Source: Lentinula raphanica
Taxonomy: Eukaryota > Basidiomycota > Agaricomycetes > Agaricales > Omphalotaceae
Direction: 5' to 3'
Assembly (NCBI GenBank): GCA_027919835.1
Contig: JANVFP010000035.1
Span: forward strand, 248,001-312,000
Length of the DNA stretch: 64,000 bases
Shown here: positions 10,901-22,181 of the stretch, one piece after another
How positions within the stretch are numbered: the stretch's first letter is position 1
Layout of the letters: every line of letters starts with the position of its first letter
Translations under genes and position numbers: made by a program
Notes under the pieces: model-generated
The model's database searches: none
What the model saw: only the letters and a program-made list of their open reading frames with translations
What the model was told of the DNA's origin: nothing

Positions 10901-12431
10901 GTACATCCGCACCAATAAAATTAACTTTACCTTTCAGGTTGCTCGGCATGAACAATGTCGTCGTGTACTCAAGAATCTTTTACGAAGAAAGAATGCCAGC
11001 AAGCATGCTACTCGATCCCAAGCTTCACAAACTTCATTGACTTTTGCTGACTCTGATCCTCTACCTTTCACAGACCCTCTTTCTCGATACCACATATCCT
11101 CCAACACTCGGTATTCTGACAACCTCACTACCTGGCTTGGTAATCTTCAAGATGACCCCGCTTTTACAGTGTGTTTTCCTTCTCACTTTTGAGCACGGTC
11201 TCATTGGATTCTTCCAGGATTTCCTCCCTAAACTCAAAGACCATATTCTTGAGCGACTTCTGCCAGGTGTTGCTCGAAATGAAACCAAATTCTCTGAAGC
11301 AGAACGAGCCACCGTCACATTCATAAACAACAGTGTAACCGGCGGCGTTGCCAGTTCTAGGCAGTTAGGGTTAGGTTTAGGGCAGTCAGGTGGATTCTTA
11401 GATATTATGTAATCTTTGGCCTTATTCTTGTTCACCTCCGTTGTGTATACCTCCAATAGATTGGATCTTGTGTACATTGGGTGATCTTTAGTCCCTCTAT
11501 AGCTGGTAACCAGCTCTTATCCCCCCTGGGGGTTGCTGGGCCAGCCCAGTTCTTAACCACCCTGGGGTCTCTGACCCCTCGGACGGTTACAAACAGGATC
11601 TTTCGCCACAAGGTTGTTCGACTAAATTACACCACGTACGACTTGCGTCGGAATCAAGATTCCTGTAACCCTCGTACCCATGCCAATATCATGATGCTCT
11701 CGGGAGACTCAGAAACGTGCGATGACCATCCTTACTGGTTCGCTCGGATCATTGGAATATATCATGTCAATATCGTCTACTCTGGTCAACAGCAGAAGTT
11801 CCTCGCTCCTCAAAAACTTGACTTCCTCCATGTGCGATGGTTTGGATTGGCTCGTGAACAGGACGAATACGGTATCCATGCAAAACGGATGCCAAGCTTA
11901 GGATTCATTGATGCTCAAGATCCTGAAGCATTTGGTTTTGTGGATCCAAGTAATATTATCCGCGCGTGTCATGTTATACCGGCCTTTGCATATGAGAAAA
12001 CAAGCCAGTTTCTGCCTGGTTCTTCATTGGCAAGGCAAGGATCGGACAAAATTCAGGACTATTTCCGTTACTATGTGAATATGTGAGTCGTTCTCTTCTC
12101 AATCGAGCATTGTATGACTCATAAGTATTGTTACAGGTGGGTCGACCGGGATATGTTCATGCGATTTCGTGGTGGCGGCGTTGGTCACAAAGCTACACTT
12201 TTGGCAACGAGAGTCTTCGAGCAACACAACACTGTTGGACTGGGAGACTTGGAGGAATTGTATGATAGCATGGGCGCCAGGCTGGACGAGGATGAGGATA
12301 CAACAGAGGATGAGGATGAGGAAGGGGAAGAGGGCAACGGTGATATCATCGAAGTTGAAGATGAGTTGGGACCAGAAGATGGTGAGGACGGAGGTGAAGG
12401 GGAAAACTTGGAAGGATTTGCTGATTTTTGA
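7925..12431 (+). pseudogene. Plavaka-family DNA transposase, broken by an inserted LTR
   Basis: The ATG at 7925 opens on a C2HC-type finger (CKTCGDLFDQ...SNHQRKC). A linker with GRPKRQRFLPAAFRDFIP follows, then the long Plavaka core: HHLVYFPSLPKHVYDEY, RRLYPRIFTYSADYPEK, a CPRC knuckle, VNDILHEVELGTFKDLITHL and KKLAARDFEDLLQ. The C-terminal part reads VVRLNYTTYDLRR...DHPYWFARI and WVDRDMFMRFRGGGVGH, with an acidic tail ending at 12431. The copy at 58258-62558 matches block for block. Plavaka is a CACTA-related superfamily whose transposases cut and paste DNA in the nucleus. Here the frame is interrupted after ...TVTFINN by a 258 bp insertion with several stops (11334-11591). Removing the insertion and one target duplication leaves an open frame, so the gene was intact until that insertion. 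It is now probably inactive unless the insertion is spliced out, which is not apparent. Confidence 0.85.
11334..11591. mobile_element. Solo-LTR-like insertion with 5 bp target duplication
   Basis: The 258 bp segment begins TGTAACCG and ends CGGTTACA (8 bp inverted ends, TG...CA). It is flanked on both sides by AACAG (11329-11333 and 11592-11596). TG...CA ends with a 5 bp duplication fit a solo LTR of a gypsy-type retrotransposon. A short MITE is the alternative. It sits inside Plavaka transposase coding sequence and introduces stops. Confidence 0.8.
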
Positions 12432-12530
12432 TATGTATTTACTTGTTTCTTCATATTGAATTCATATGGGACTTCCCGGTTCTTTCATGTTGAGAGTGTA
12501 AAATATTCGATATGATTGGTTCTGCTCAAT

Positions 12531-12805
12531 GCCAAGCTCTCCGGAAGTTCTGCACAAGCGGAGAGCTTGGCAACAAGTGGGCGCTTGTTTTGGGCGCCTG
12601 CTATGCATTTCTGCGATCACATTCCTCACAGCACCTCTCAACACCTCTCGATGCCTCGTATGTCATCTCGGCACCTCTTGCAATGCCTTGTACACTTACT
12701 CGATAGCCCTTGCAACGCCTTGTACCTTATCCGAAATTCCTCGCAACGCCTCGTACTGCAACGTACCTCGTTCCGATAATCCTTGCAAAGCCTCATATGG
12801 ATGAC
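12531..12805. repeat. Plavaka-1 right subterminal repeats and hairpin
   Basis: A hairpin with 13 bp perfect arms (GCCAAGCTCTCCG, 12531-12543; its complement, 12559-12571) is followed by at least six CCTTGCAA/CCTTGTA/CCTCGCAAC motifs at 12650-12800. Such arrays are typical transposase-binding subterminal regions of CACTA-like elements. Their role here is inferred. Confidence 0.5.
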
Positions 12806-12949
12806 CCACCATCGCGTAGCATTGCAAACAATTACATTTGAACGTGGCACCCTCATAATTTACTGTGAGTGAGCCGTCTTCTTACAATTCCTCATGTTCA
12901 ACGGTCACTTTTGCTGATGTTTTACATTCGAGATGATAGCTGTTGATAT

Positions 12950-13246
12950 CAGAACCCTGCGCAAAGCACTGATTTTCGACGGGGTATATCAGGTCTAACT
13001 GGTCAAGGGTACGTTGATAACAACGTTGATTTGTGCAATGTGCTCAATATGCAATCCTGTGTAGCTGAGTTTTGTTACTGTACAATAAAAGTACTCTGCA
13101 GTACCGCTGGACTCCTTACAGAGACCAACGAATAGTTCATCAGAACTGTAATCGTCGGAAGTCAACGTTAGCTCGAGCTTACTGCACGCTACTGCACGTC
13201 TTCCGACTCCTTGACCTCGAAATCTGGCTTATGATACCTTGCTTGC
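12950..13246. repeat. Partial, diverged copy of the dispersed repeat
   Basis: It contains GACGGGGTA...AAGGGTACGTTGAT and TGTGCAATGTGCTCA...CAATCCTGTG. These are diverged versions of the segments following the copies at 13247-13545 and 13684-14022. There is no gene in this stretch. Confidence 0.5.
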
Positions 13247-13545
13247 AATGCCCATTGGTCGAACACATGTGCCCAGCTCAAACGAAATACCTCATTGCCG
13301 CATTGTCAAGCATTATTTTCTTCCGATTAACCCTCCAAGGCTATCCAGGTCTCTATTCCGCCGCTAACGCCTTTCCTTACACGAGCTTTCGCAGGTCACT
13401 CCAGGCCACTCCTCCGTACCACTTTCTGCACTTGCATCGCTTGTTCTCCCGTTTGCTCCCACATTTCTTGCTCGCATATCGTTGTCAGACACGCCAGCAA
13501 AGCACTGGACTCCAACGGGGTAGGGCTAAGGGTACGTCGATAAAG
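13247..13545. repeat. Dispersed repeat, copy 1
   Basis: It runs from CAATGCCCATTGGTCGAAC, through TCTCTATTCCGCCGCTAACG and TTTGCTCCCACAT, to GGGCTAAGGGTACGTCGAT. It aligns closely with the copy at 13684-14022, so the two form a near-tandem pair of about 440 bp period. Small ORFs inside it are not conserved and were not called. Confidence 0.75.
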
Positions 13546-13683
13546 GTCGATAAGTAGCACTCCTGAACTGTGCAATGTGCTCACATGCGATCCTGTGCAG
13601 CTGGGCTATGTTACTTATACACTTGGGATAGCCTTGGACGATGGATCTTGTATCACTATTCAGTCATGCTTGCAAAGGCTTGC

Positions 13684-14022
13684 AATGCCCGTTGGTTGTT
13701 TTCGAACGCATGTGCCCAGCTCGAACGAAATACCTCATTGCCGCATCGTCACGCATTCTTTTCTTCCGATTAACTGGAAATCCCTCCAAGGCTATCGAGG
13801 TCTCTACTCCGCCGTTAACGCGTTTCCTTACGCGAGCTTTCGCAAGTCACTCCAGGCCACTCCTCCGTACCATTTTCTGCAGCCTACTTGCATCGCTTGT
13901 TCTCCCGTTTGCTCCCACATATCTTGCTCGCATACAATTTGAACTTCATATCGTTGTCAGACACTCCAGTAAAGCACTGGACTCCGACGGGGTACCCGGT
14001 AGGGCTAAGGGTACGTCGATTA
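13684..14022. repeat. Dispersed repeat, copy 2
   Basis: It has the same order of blocks as copy 1, ending GACGGGGTACCCGGTAGGG...GGTACGTCGAT. The sequence that follows (TGTGCAATGTGCTCACATAC...) also follows copy 3 at 20.8 kb and leads straight into the promoter of a secreted-protein gene in both places. Confidence 0.75.
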
Positions 14023-14244
14023 ACACTCCTGATCTGTGCAATGTGCTCACATACAGTCCTGTGCAGCTGGGCTATGTTACCTTGTGTTACTCATACTATT
14101 ACACTTGTGATAGCCAAGGATAGCCAAGGACGGGCCTTGGATGATGGATATCGATGGATCTTGTATCACTATTCAGTCAGTAAGCGATATCGCCCATCTT
14201 CACCTGCTGCCACCTGCTGCCACCTATTTGTGACAATGTGATCT

Positions 14245-14268
14245 GAGGCATATTCTCTTGAATAAGAG
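14245..14268 (+). promoter_or_regulatory. Conserved promoter block of secreted family, member 1
   Basis: The block GAGGCATATTCT...AATAAGAG lies about 120-140 bp before the start codon. Near-identical copies sit at 16765, 21030, 23453 and 37486, and a reduced TAGCATAAAAG lies at 34186. A second shared block, CCCCCAGAGCTGGTCTCCG, follows 25-60 bp downstream and is probably 5' UTR. The A/T-rich part may act as the TATA element. Confidence 0.6.
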
Positions 14269-14385
14269 GTCGAGACAAACTCCTTGATTCCCCCAGAGCT
14301 GGTCTCCGAATTTTCTTCGTCTTCTACTTTTGAAAAGCGCCTGCCACTCGATCGTGTGTTCTTGCACTGCTTCCTACTTCCCGCA

Positions 14386-15431
14386 ATGATTCTTTTACGT
14401 TCGCACTTGATGCTCATCGCCGCTGTTGGGATGATCTCTGTTCTTGGTCTCCCAGTCCCAGATGAGAACGATCTCTCCGCTTCGCCACCAGCTACTGCCG
14501 ATATTGAACCCAAGGATTCTCCAGGTATGGTTTTTGGTTTGTGTATCGGGATTTGTTCTGATGATTTGCCATGAAACATTCCAAGAATTAGAGGGCTCGA
14601 TCATAAGCAAGCGCATGGACCTTCCTCCGTATCAAAAACTTCCTGCCGTAGAACCTGGACTGAAGGTGGAGCCAGAGCGAGACCCTTGGCGTCCAGGACC
14701 GGTCAAGGAAACCATTGTCGAGGGCCCGGGTAAGAGTTAGCTCGTACCATTTCATCGATCATCATATTGATGAACGACATTAACATCATGTGGCCATGTA
14801 GGTGGTCAGGAATTTGTGTTCCTAGATGATTATGTTGGTAAGTATATTTCCATGAGTAGTTGGTGCCTGTTAGCTTATGCATCCCCCTGCAATGAAGAAC
14901 CCACAGTCAATCAAAAAATGGAGAAGATCAGGCAGACAGAGTCTCTCTATAACGATAGCTCGCAGGAAGCTCGAGTTCTAAAAGCCAAACTGGATCACAT
15001 CTTCCTGATTGCCAAAGGAAGGATATCCGGCGGATACCCTGACCTGAAACAGTCGTTCAATGATTATTTCGTTTATGCTCAACTCGGTTCGTGTTATTTG
15101 ATTTGTGTCATAATAAGACTCTATGTTTCTCCATTGTAGATGGAACGGATGAAATTGAGAAACAAATCGAGTATCTCCTAGCACAGGAGTCAAGCCCAGC
15201 AGAAATTCAAAAGATCCAAAACGTCAAGGGTCGACTCTTGTCGCGGGAGTTGAAAGGGAATGATATGAAGAGGGTCAAGCTCGTTGACGAAGAAGGGTAC
15301 GAGATTCTTACTGGTCAATCCCTATCTTGAGATGTTGACAAGACTTTTTCAGTCGTGGTTTTATTAACTCTAACGCCTATCGTAAAGTTGAGAAAATAAC
15401 CTTGCCCCAAATAACTTCTCCCGAACACTAG
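14386..15431 (+). CDS. Secreted Kex2-type proprotein family, member 1
   Basis: There are six exons: 14386-14524, 14592-14729, 14802-14837, 14898-15086, 15140-15296 and 15353-15431. Exon 1 encodes a signal peptide (MILLRSHLMLIAAVGMISVLG) and an LPVPDEND pro-region. Exon 2 carries the dibasic site ISKR-MD, where Kex2 in the Golgi would be expected to cut, then Pro-rich sequence. Exons 4-5 are charged and probably helical (NDYFVYAQL, EIEKQIEYLL). The final intron splits Gly in VKLVDEEG|RGFINSNAYRKV; skipping that splice would instead give a shorter ending at 15330. All joins keep frame and match the five other members at identical phases. The family is unknown to me, and no enzyme motif is visible. 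Secretion is well supported, while an effector-like role is only inference. Its promoter block is at 14245. Confidence 0.85.
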
Positions 15432-16764
15432 ACATTCTGTATTTTGGATACATATGATATCCTTCCGTCTTTTCTCTCCTCATTTATGTACCATAACTGT
15501 TCGACTTCACTTCTTTCTTCCTGAAACACCCCCACTCAGTCTCGTCTACGGTTGCAGTAAGCTCATCGCCCTGTGAATCCGATGAACCTTTTTTAAGGTG
15601 ACCACGATTACAAGATCTCCTGAAATATCTCTGCCAGCTGAACCTGTCAACGTCCTTGTACTGTTATAATCGGACGTGCCAATGGATTGCAGAAAGTGCA
15701 TCAACGCTTCCAACCACGCACTAGCACCAAGCTCCATTCAAAATGTGGTCTCTGACAACCTCCAGCGGCTGCTTTTCCAAAACGTAGCGAGGACTGCAGA
15801 CTCTGTTTTAACGTCGGTTAAACAAATCACTGCGACTCATGACTGATGCCGTGGACAATGAAGTGTCCAGATGGGTAGCGTGTTCCCAGATCCCTACTAC
15901 ACTATGTACATGCGAATATCGCGTTGTGAAAGATTCATCAATCAACTGGAAATCCCTCTCCAAGGCTATCGAGGTCTCTACTCCGCCGCCAACGCCTTTC
16001 CTTACACAAGCTTTTGCAAGTTACTCAGGGTGGGGGAGAGCAAGGGCAGGTGAGGGCTGCTAATACCCACTACTAAGTATATCGACGTAAGCCCTCACAT
16101 TGTCCTCATTGGTTGCGGTACCATCAGTGACACTGAAGTTATCATAGCTTTGTTTCTCAAAACCACCGCCGTTGGATCTGCATGAATCTTTGGGCTCCGG
16201 AGCCTACTACCGAAGTTCTCAAATTTCCTATTCTTCAGGTTTGTGTCTCATTTTCTCAGATAACTTCGTCGCTATTCACCCATTCTTAATGTAGATCGGT
16301 GTTTGGAACCCTTCCAAATCCACGCATTCCAAGGTCCCACCCGATGTGCTCCCCAGTGACAATCTAAAGCCGCCACTTATCCAAAATGCTTTTCGGCATC
16401 ATCCTCAACTCGTCCTTGCCCTTCTCCCATTCAGAAACTGGACCATCCATCCTTGCATGGCATGCTAATAACGACGAAATAGCTAGGTAGTATGGTGTAT
16501 CGCGAGACACGACCGATCTGAAGGCTGAAGTAGAGGAAAACAGAGATGTTTTTGAAAACACTCAAGTCAAAGAAATCTAGCAAATCAACCGTCGTGGCTC
16601 GTCATCGGCACATCAATCAACCAGAGCTCCTGCTTCGAGGCTCTTTCATTCCACCGCTAATTTTTCTTACACAACGGACTCCTTCATTCGCTCATCACTT
16701 TCCGCACCCTCCTCTCATCCCTCGTTTGCCACTCAAGCTGGATGGTTGGTTACCAGGCTAATAC
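15432..16764. other. Gene-free spacer with repeat fragment at 15871-16015
   Basis: Positions 15871-16015 match the repeat fragment at 5509 (GGGTAGCGTGTTCCCAGA... ATGCGAATATCGCG) and run into the TCTCTACTCCGCCGCCAACG block of the dispersed repeat. A further degenerate copy of that block lies near 16640-16700. No coding gene was recognised. Confidence 0.6.
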
Positions 16765-16788
16765 GAGGCATATTCTCTCGCATAAGTA
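16765..16788 (+). promoter_or_regulatory. Orphaned promoter block of secreted family, member 2
   Basis: GAGGCATATTCTCTCGCATAAG is retained. What follows is directly intron-1-like sequence (ATTCGTTCTGATGTTTCATT), so the 5' UTR and signal-peptide exon have been deleted between block and gene. Confidence 0.6.
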
Positions 16789-16847
16789 GGGTAGCATGAT
16801 GTTGAAATTCGTTCTGATGTTTCATTACGAATTGTTCCAAATTTTAG

Positions 16848-17729
16848 AGGATTCGACAAGCGATCGCATGGATCACTCTTACGGTCCTCCAACCATAGTA
16901 CCTCCAAATCTCATGGAACCTCAGCCATTGAATATAGGACCGCCTTCACACCCATGGCATACGCCTTGGTCAGGGCCTTCAGTGGCAGTAACAGGGCCAT
17001 CTCCTAACTCACCAAATGCGAGGATTGCGGAAGACACTGAACAGCAGACTCCCGCGCAGAATCTCCCATCTGTTCAGCCGGTAGTTGTGGGGCCAGGTAG
17101 GGTTCGGTTATTCAATTTGGTTGAGCACGACACTGATGCAAAACTGCCCATGTAGGTGGTAGAAAATTCCGGCTCAAGGGAAGTTACAAAAGTAACTCTA
17201 TTTTCATCAACTGTCGATCTCGCTGCTTACGCATCCACCTGAAATGCAGGCCCCTCGGACGATCGCAAGTTGGCCATAATCAGAGACAAACTTTATCGTA
17301 TCTGGACCACCTGTTCAAATACTTGGATTATCACTCCGAAAAGAAGCGCGGGTCAGTAAATGACTACTTTGTTTATGCTCGACTGCCAGCAGGTTCGTGA
17401 AATTTGATTTGCGAAATGAATTGCCTAATAATTTTCCTTGTAGACAGCTTAGAAGCCCGGCGGGCCCTAGTGAGCCAGCAAATCCAATACTTTGAGGAAA
17501 GTGCACGTTATAAACAGGCGAAGGGAAGGGAAAGAGATAGGTATGATGGTGCCATCAAGCGATTGAAGATTGAACGCTTTTGGAATGGGGATACAAACAT
17601 CATTGATCTAGCTGATGAAGACGGGTAAGAGGAGTTGAACTGGTTTAATACCATCCTTAGATTCTGACTCACTTGATCAGTCGTGGATATCTCGATTCGA
17701 AAGCCTATGAAGAGGTGTTGGAAAATTGA
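16848..17729 (+). pseudogene. Secreted family member 2, 5'-truncated and frameshifted
   Basis: This aligns with exons 2-6 of the family. Exon 2 starts at 16848 (EDSTSDRMDHSYG...), the GG-R exon encodes GGRKFRLKGSYK, exon 4 contains NDYFVYARL, exon 5 ends IIDLADEDG, and exon 6 gives RGYLDSKAYEEVLEN before TGA at 17727-17729. Three lesions are visible. The signal-peptide exon is missing. The Kex2 dibasic site reads DR instead of KR. Exon 4 changes frame near 17299, because its first part runs into TAA in ...GSAGQ-stop while the conserved end lies one frame over. A downstream ATG at 16796 could open a short frame, but it would encode part of the old intron 1. I judge it a pseudogene. Confidence 0.8.
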
Positions 17730-20465
17730 AATTAAACACTGTGCTGAGTCCCGATCGTACTTCGTATACTCGCTCTTGTAAAGTTGTACCATGATTACAC
17801 TTCTCTCTATTTCACTTCTCTTCTCTCGTTTGGTGCGAACCATCTTGTTAAGTCACGCCTCCGTGAATTTTGAAGGTGACCACCATCATGAACTGGAAAA
17901 CCTTGGCAAATCGTCTTCGCTTGGTATAAGCTTCTTTTATCGATGATTCAATACTGGACGGAGGATATGAGATGAGGCAGATAGCAAGAAGAGAATTCGT
18001 GAAACCTCGTAACCTCTCGTAACATGTATCGTCCGAAATCGTGAATGGTCACAAATACTCACGAAGAATTAAGCTCCTGCATGTCATGACTGTTCTCTCC
18101 GTCAATCAAAGGTATCCTCAGCGGAAACCTTTCGAACTTCGAAGGGGTAAGATTCTAGTCGGAGTCTTGGAGGCCACGAACAGGAGGCAGGGCGTCGTCT
18201 GACGATAAGGAAAAGGTTGAGGTTCGATAGCGTGAAGGAAGATTGCAAAATTTGCCGGTCAATAGGGTAGGTAGTAGGAGTCCTGTTGTGATACGTATTG
18301 ACGTGGTACGCCCTGGCTATCACGATAAGGCTTGTATCTCATCCGGATGTCGTAACGCAATAGTGATACATCAGGAAAAAAGGTGATATCGAGTACGATG
18401 AAGCCAAGTGTAACCAAGAGATATAGGTTTATGCGGTCGTCTACGTGATCAAAGTACTCATCCATGAGACAATTGATGGACTCTTGGGGCAGACGAGAGT
18501 GGGCACAGATTGCGTGGGTTTCCGGGAACCCAAATGTTGAACTGACGACTGGAAACTTGAGAATGGACGGTGAGGTTGAGGATGAGATCTCAGAAGACGT
18601 TCAAACTCACCATAGGTATTACCCAACGATGTTGAAAATAGGTATGATGTACAATTCTCAGGCACGGCGGTGATCTGAATACTAATGATAAGCAGAGAGC
18701 GAAGCGCGTTGAGCTAGTTATTCAGGTATTCGTGAGATAACAGCGTGCAGTTGTTGGATGGTTCAGGCGCGTCGCCGGCTATTCTTCCTCCTACATCCTT
18801 CAGGCGACCGACCACGACTCTCTCCCCTCTCAACGAATCCCGAAGTCATTTCGACCATCGTTACCATCACAGAAGAGACGATATCTGCACGATACGCGAG
18901 GTTTTGTATGCCCTGTCAGGCACGACGTGGAAGGTGGGATGTGCGAGGAACTCTGAGTGAGGAAGAGGTAAGAAGTGGGAGAGGAGCGTGCGTCTGTGAC
19001 TAGTGGTGGGAAGAGATAGAGGTAGAAGGTGGAGGAAAGAAGAGGCCTGGTCATCGCCAGGACGCCAAGTCGGAACGATATTGTATCGCCTCTTGTATCA
19101 GCGCCGGACGTTTCAGCTCTTGCTCGACGCTCGTGTCTGACGGATTGCTCAAAGGGCTTTCCCGAGTATCAAGGCGACATTTGAGACCACCTCAGTCCGT
19201 CGTCGAAGTCTCCCTGTTCCCAGCTGATATGAAGTCAACATTCTCTGAAAAATTTGCGATTGAGCGGACAGATTACGAGGAATTTTAATTAGAGATGAAT
19301 ACGTACGATTGTCAACGAGTAGTCTTCTATCAATGATTTCCTTCTTCCGAGTCGACTTGCCTTGACCAGGAAGATTGACGAACACCGAGCCAATTTCTCT
19401 ACCACGGCTTTTCAGCATCTCGAAGTCCTATCGACCCATTTTCTTCGTTCGTCTTACTAAGCAAGCAAGTTTGCATGGACAACTTGACGTCAGGAGGTTG
19501 AGGAGAGGGAGGACCTGAGCGTTTACACGCTTACGATCTTGAACTTGGAGAGACTGGGAGAGAACGCGTCAGCGGCAGAGGTGTCGGAGTGTACTGAGCT
19601 GATATTCGTATGTGGAGGTAGGTCGCTGGGATTATCGCATTCAGACGCATTTTCATCTATTTCGACGTTCCCTCCCTCAGCACTCTCAGCTCTTGCCTGT
19701 CTCCATAGTAGGGGAACCATCTCATCATCGCCACCCAATTCTTCTTCGAAATCTTGAATTTCATACGAAAAACAGTTCATCTGACCAAGATAGAGTGGCA
19801 GCGGGCTCGCAGGTTGGTTAGGAATGCCCAAATTTGGATTCGCGTGGATATGAGAGTTTGTTATAGTGCATTTTGTGAGGACGACGTTACGACTTTCGGC
19901 TTCATTGTCGTTGAAGTTCAAGGTTTTGAACCGGCACGAAAAAACCGAACTCGCGATCAAATTATGGTCACGACCAAATCATGCTCACCACTACCACCAC
20001 CACCTCAGCACATATTCCTTCACAGACCTCATTGCTCAACGTCTTTTCTGCTTTCCATCTGGGATCCCGACGCGACTTGCGATGTATATCATACCATTAA
20101 CCATTTCTCTGAGTGTCACTCCTGGATTTCAACAATGTTCTGTCTACAACGTTCGTGAAGAGTGTCCGTAGAGAAGAAACTTCCAAGGGGAAGGAGATAT
20201 TGCGTTTTACGTTGACCTAATTCTGCAGGCTTGCATCTCTGATCTTCTCAAATATTATTGCCATTGACGTAGCATTTTAGTCTTCCTGCCGTATGTAGGA
20301 ATTGCCGCTTAGAACTCTCCCGTGTGTTTGCTCTCCTGAGGCCACCTGTCCAAAACACACTTCAAAATCACCCTCAACTTGTCCTTCCCCTTCTCACATT
20401 CGAAAACGAACAATTCATGCTTACATGACATGCTAATCACGGCGAAACACTCGAATACCCTAGGC
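17730..20465. other. Gene-free or unrecognised region
   Basis: No recognisable gene lies here. Minus-strand 19523-19960 is open and its end looks protein-like (acidic, Ser-rich, EEELGGDDEMVPLLWRQARAES...), but the first codon of that frame is TTG, no splice partner was found and no family was recognised. A minus-strand frame at 18259-18465 (ATG, MDEYFDHVDDRINLYLL...) is equally unsupported. Positions 17860-17890 retain a short stretch resembling the 3' flank of member 1 (GGTGACCAC), consistent with duplication of downstream DNA. Confidence 0.5.
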
Positions 20466-20825
20466 ATTCGTCGTTCACGAATAGATGTGCCCGGCTCAAA
20501 GGAAATCCCTCATTGCCCCGTTGAGCATTATTCCTTTAAGCATCTTTGAACTTTCCTTCCGATGAACCAGAAATCCCTCTTCAATGCTCTCGAGTCTTAC
20601 TCCGCCACTAACGCCTTATCTTATACAAGCTTTTACAAGCCACTCCTCCGTCTTAACTTCTGTTGGAGCAGCCTCCTTGCATCGCTTGTTTCTCCCCTAT
20701 TAGCTTCCACGTACAGACTCGCTTGAAGAGTCGCTTCATATCATCATCAAGCCTTCGTCTTTTCATTGGAGTTCAGTGACCCCGACGGGGTACAATAGGG
20801 CTAAGGAGGGCTAAGGGTACGTCGA
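20466..20825. repeat. Dispersed repeat, copy 3
   Basis: This diverged copy keeps AGATGTGCCCGGCTCAAAGG, TACTCCGCCACTAACGCC, CATCGCTTGTTTCTCCC and GACGGGGTACAATAGGGC...GGGTACGTCGAT. Like copy 2, it is followed by the TGTGCAATGTGCTCACATAC segment and a secreted-protein promoter. Confidence 0.7.
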
Positions 20826-21029
20826 TAAAGTTCTTGAGTTGTGCAATGTGCTCACATACGATCCTGTGCAGGTGGGCTATGTTCACTTGTGATAAGCCAA
20901 GGAATCAGGAAATCCTGATTCCTGAGGATAGCCTTGGACGGGCGTTGGATGATGGATCTCGTATCACTATTCAGTAAGTAAGCGATATCGCCCTTTACCA
21001 GCTGCCACGTATTCATAACAATGTGATCT

Positions 21030-21053
21030 GAGGCATATTCTCTAGCATAAGAG
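21030..21053 (+). promoter_or_regulatory. Conserved promoter block of secreted family, member 3
   Basis: GAGGCATATTCTC...GCATAAGAG sits 134 bp before the ATG. Upstream sequence back to about 20840 is close to that upstream of member 1 at 14035-14240. A 10 bp-arm palindrome (GGAATCAGGA-AA-TCCTGATTCC) near 20900 is private to this copy. Confidence 0.65.
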
Positions 21054-21186
21054 ATTGTCTGGGAATCTCCTCGAATCCCCCAGAGCTGGTCTCCGAATTC
21101 TACTCCTCCACTCGACCAACCCCGAAAAACAAGACGAATCTTTGTCTTCTACTTTTTCACTGATTCCTACTTCCTATCTTCCCAAA

Positions 21187-22181
21187 ATGATTATTCTACG
21201 TTCGCACTTGATGCTCATCGCCGCTGTTGGGATGATCTCCGTTCTCGGTCTCCCTGTCCCGGAAGAGAACGGTCTCTCTCAGACTTTGCCGTCAACTATC
21301 GAAGTTCGAGACTGGGCTTCTCGAGGTATGTTCTTTGAATTCGTGCTGCTGTTGTGATTCGTTCTGATGTTTTCATCACGAAACGTTCTGAATAACAGAG
21401 GGTTCGATCAGCAAGCGCATGGATCCCGGTCGCCCCCCGTCACTTCATCCAGAGCAAGCACAAGGTTCTTCGCATGCAACGAGTCCGACTCCAGGCAGAG
21501 TCTACGAAGCCCAGCTAGGTAGAGTGAGATTGTTCATTTTGAGGAATCGTTGCATTGATGAACTTTCGCAATGCCACAGGTGGACGAAAGTTCATGTGCA
21601 TGCCAGGTTATCAAGGTAGTTATATTTTCCTGAGTCGTCGGTCACTCTTATGCATTCACGAATCACCTGCAATGCAGCACCCTCAGACGAGGAGAAAATT
21701 AGCAAAATCAAAGAGACCAAGTATCTCTATGACGAAAACTCAAAAGGCGACGACGAGAGGAGATATCTATATCTCCGGGATTATGTATTCCTTTCTCTCA
21801 AAGAGGCTGCGAAAGATCCTGAACGTCTTCAATACTTCAAGCAGTTGCTCAATGAGTACTATAATTATGCTCTCGGTTTGTGATTTTCAGTTCAGTGTAT
21901 CATGTCGAGTCTATATCTCTCCGTTGTAGCTGGACAAAACAGAGTGAAGGAACAACTCGAGCTTTATAAAATAGCCCACCCAAACCCACGAATTACCAGT
22001 TGGGAATGGCAGTTGATAAGATATGTCGAAGGTACTAGCAAGAACCTGCTGCTAGGGTATATGCGCGAACTCGGTCTGGCTGATCATTACGGGTATGAGC
22101 ATTTTGGTCACGCAATATCCTCAGAATTTAACTGGCTTCAGTGTTAGTTTCTATTCCAAAGCCTACGAGGAGTTGGAATGA
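21187..22181 (+). CDS. Secreted Kex2-type proprotein family, member 3
   Basis: There are six exons: 21187-21325, 21399-21518, 21580-21615, 21678-21875, 21930-22092 and 22142-22181. The signal peptide MIILRSHLMLIAAVGMISV is almost identical to member 1. LPVPEENG follows, then SISKR-MDPGRPP with an intact Kex2-type site. Exon 3 encodes a short Gly-Gly-Arg segment (GGRKFMCMPGYQ). Exon 4 is helical and charged, ending LLNEYYNYAL. Exons 5-6 end LGLADHYG|VSFYSKAYEELE, so the acidic part of the signature (usually ADEDG) is replaced by ADHYG. Every intron is GT-AG with conserved phase. Predicted secreted protein; function unknown. Confidence 0.85.

Larger units (their letters stand above)
6154..12431. 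mobile_element. Plavaka-1 element, gene-bearing portion
   Basis: Two divergent genes (DUF6698-like, minus; Plavaka transposase, plus) are repeated in the same order at 55952-62558, which shows the pair moves as a unit. Flanks at 5815-5939 and 12531-12805 carry CTTGCAA/CTTGTA motifs and hairpins, as expected of CACTA-type subterminal regions. Exact termini and target duplication were not resolved. Confidence 0.65.

Noticed and set aside
11363..11382. Telomere-like TTAGGG/TTTAGGG motif
   Set aside because: Only about two and a half units, inside the solo-LTR-like insertion; no array and not at a chromosome end.
19523..19960. 145-codon minus-strand ORF
   Set aside because: Starts with TTG, no splice partners, no recognised domain; left as an unsupported frame.
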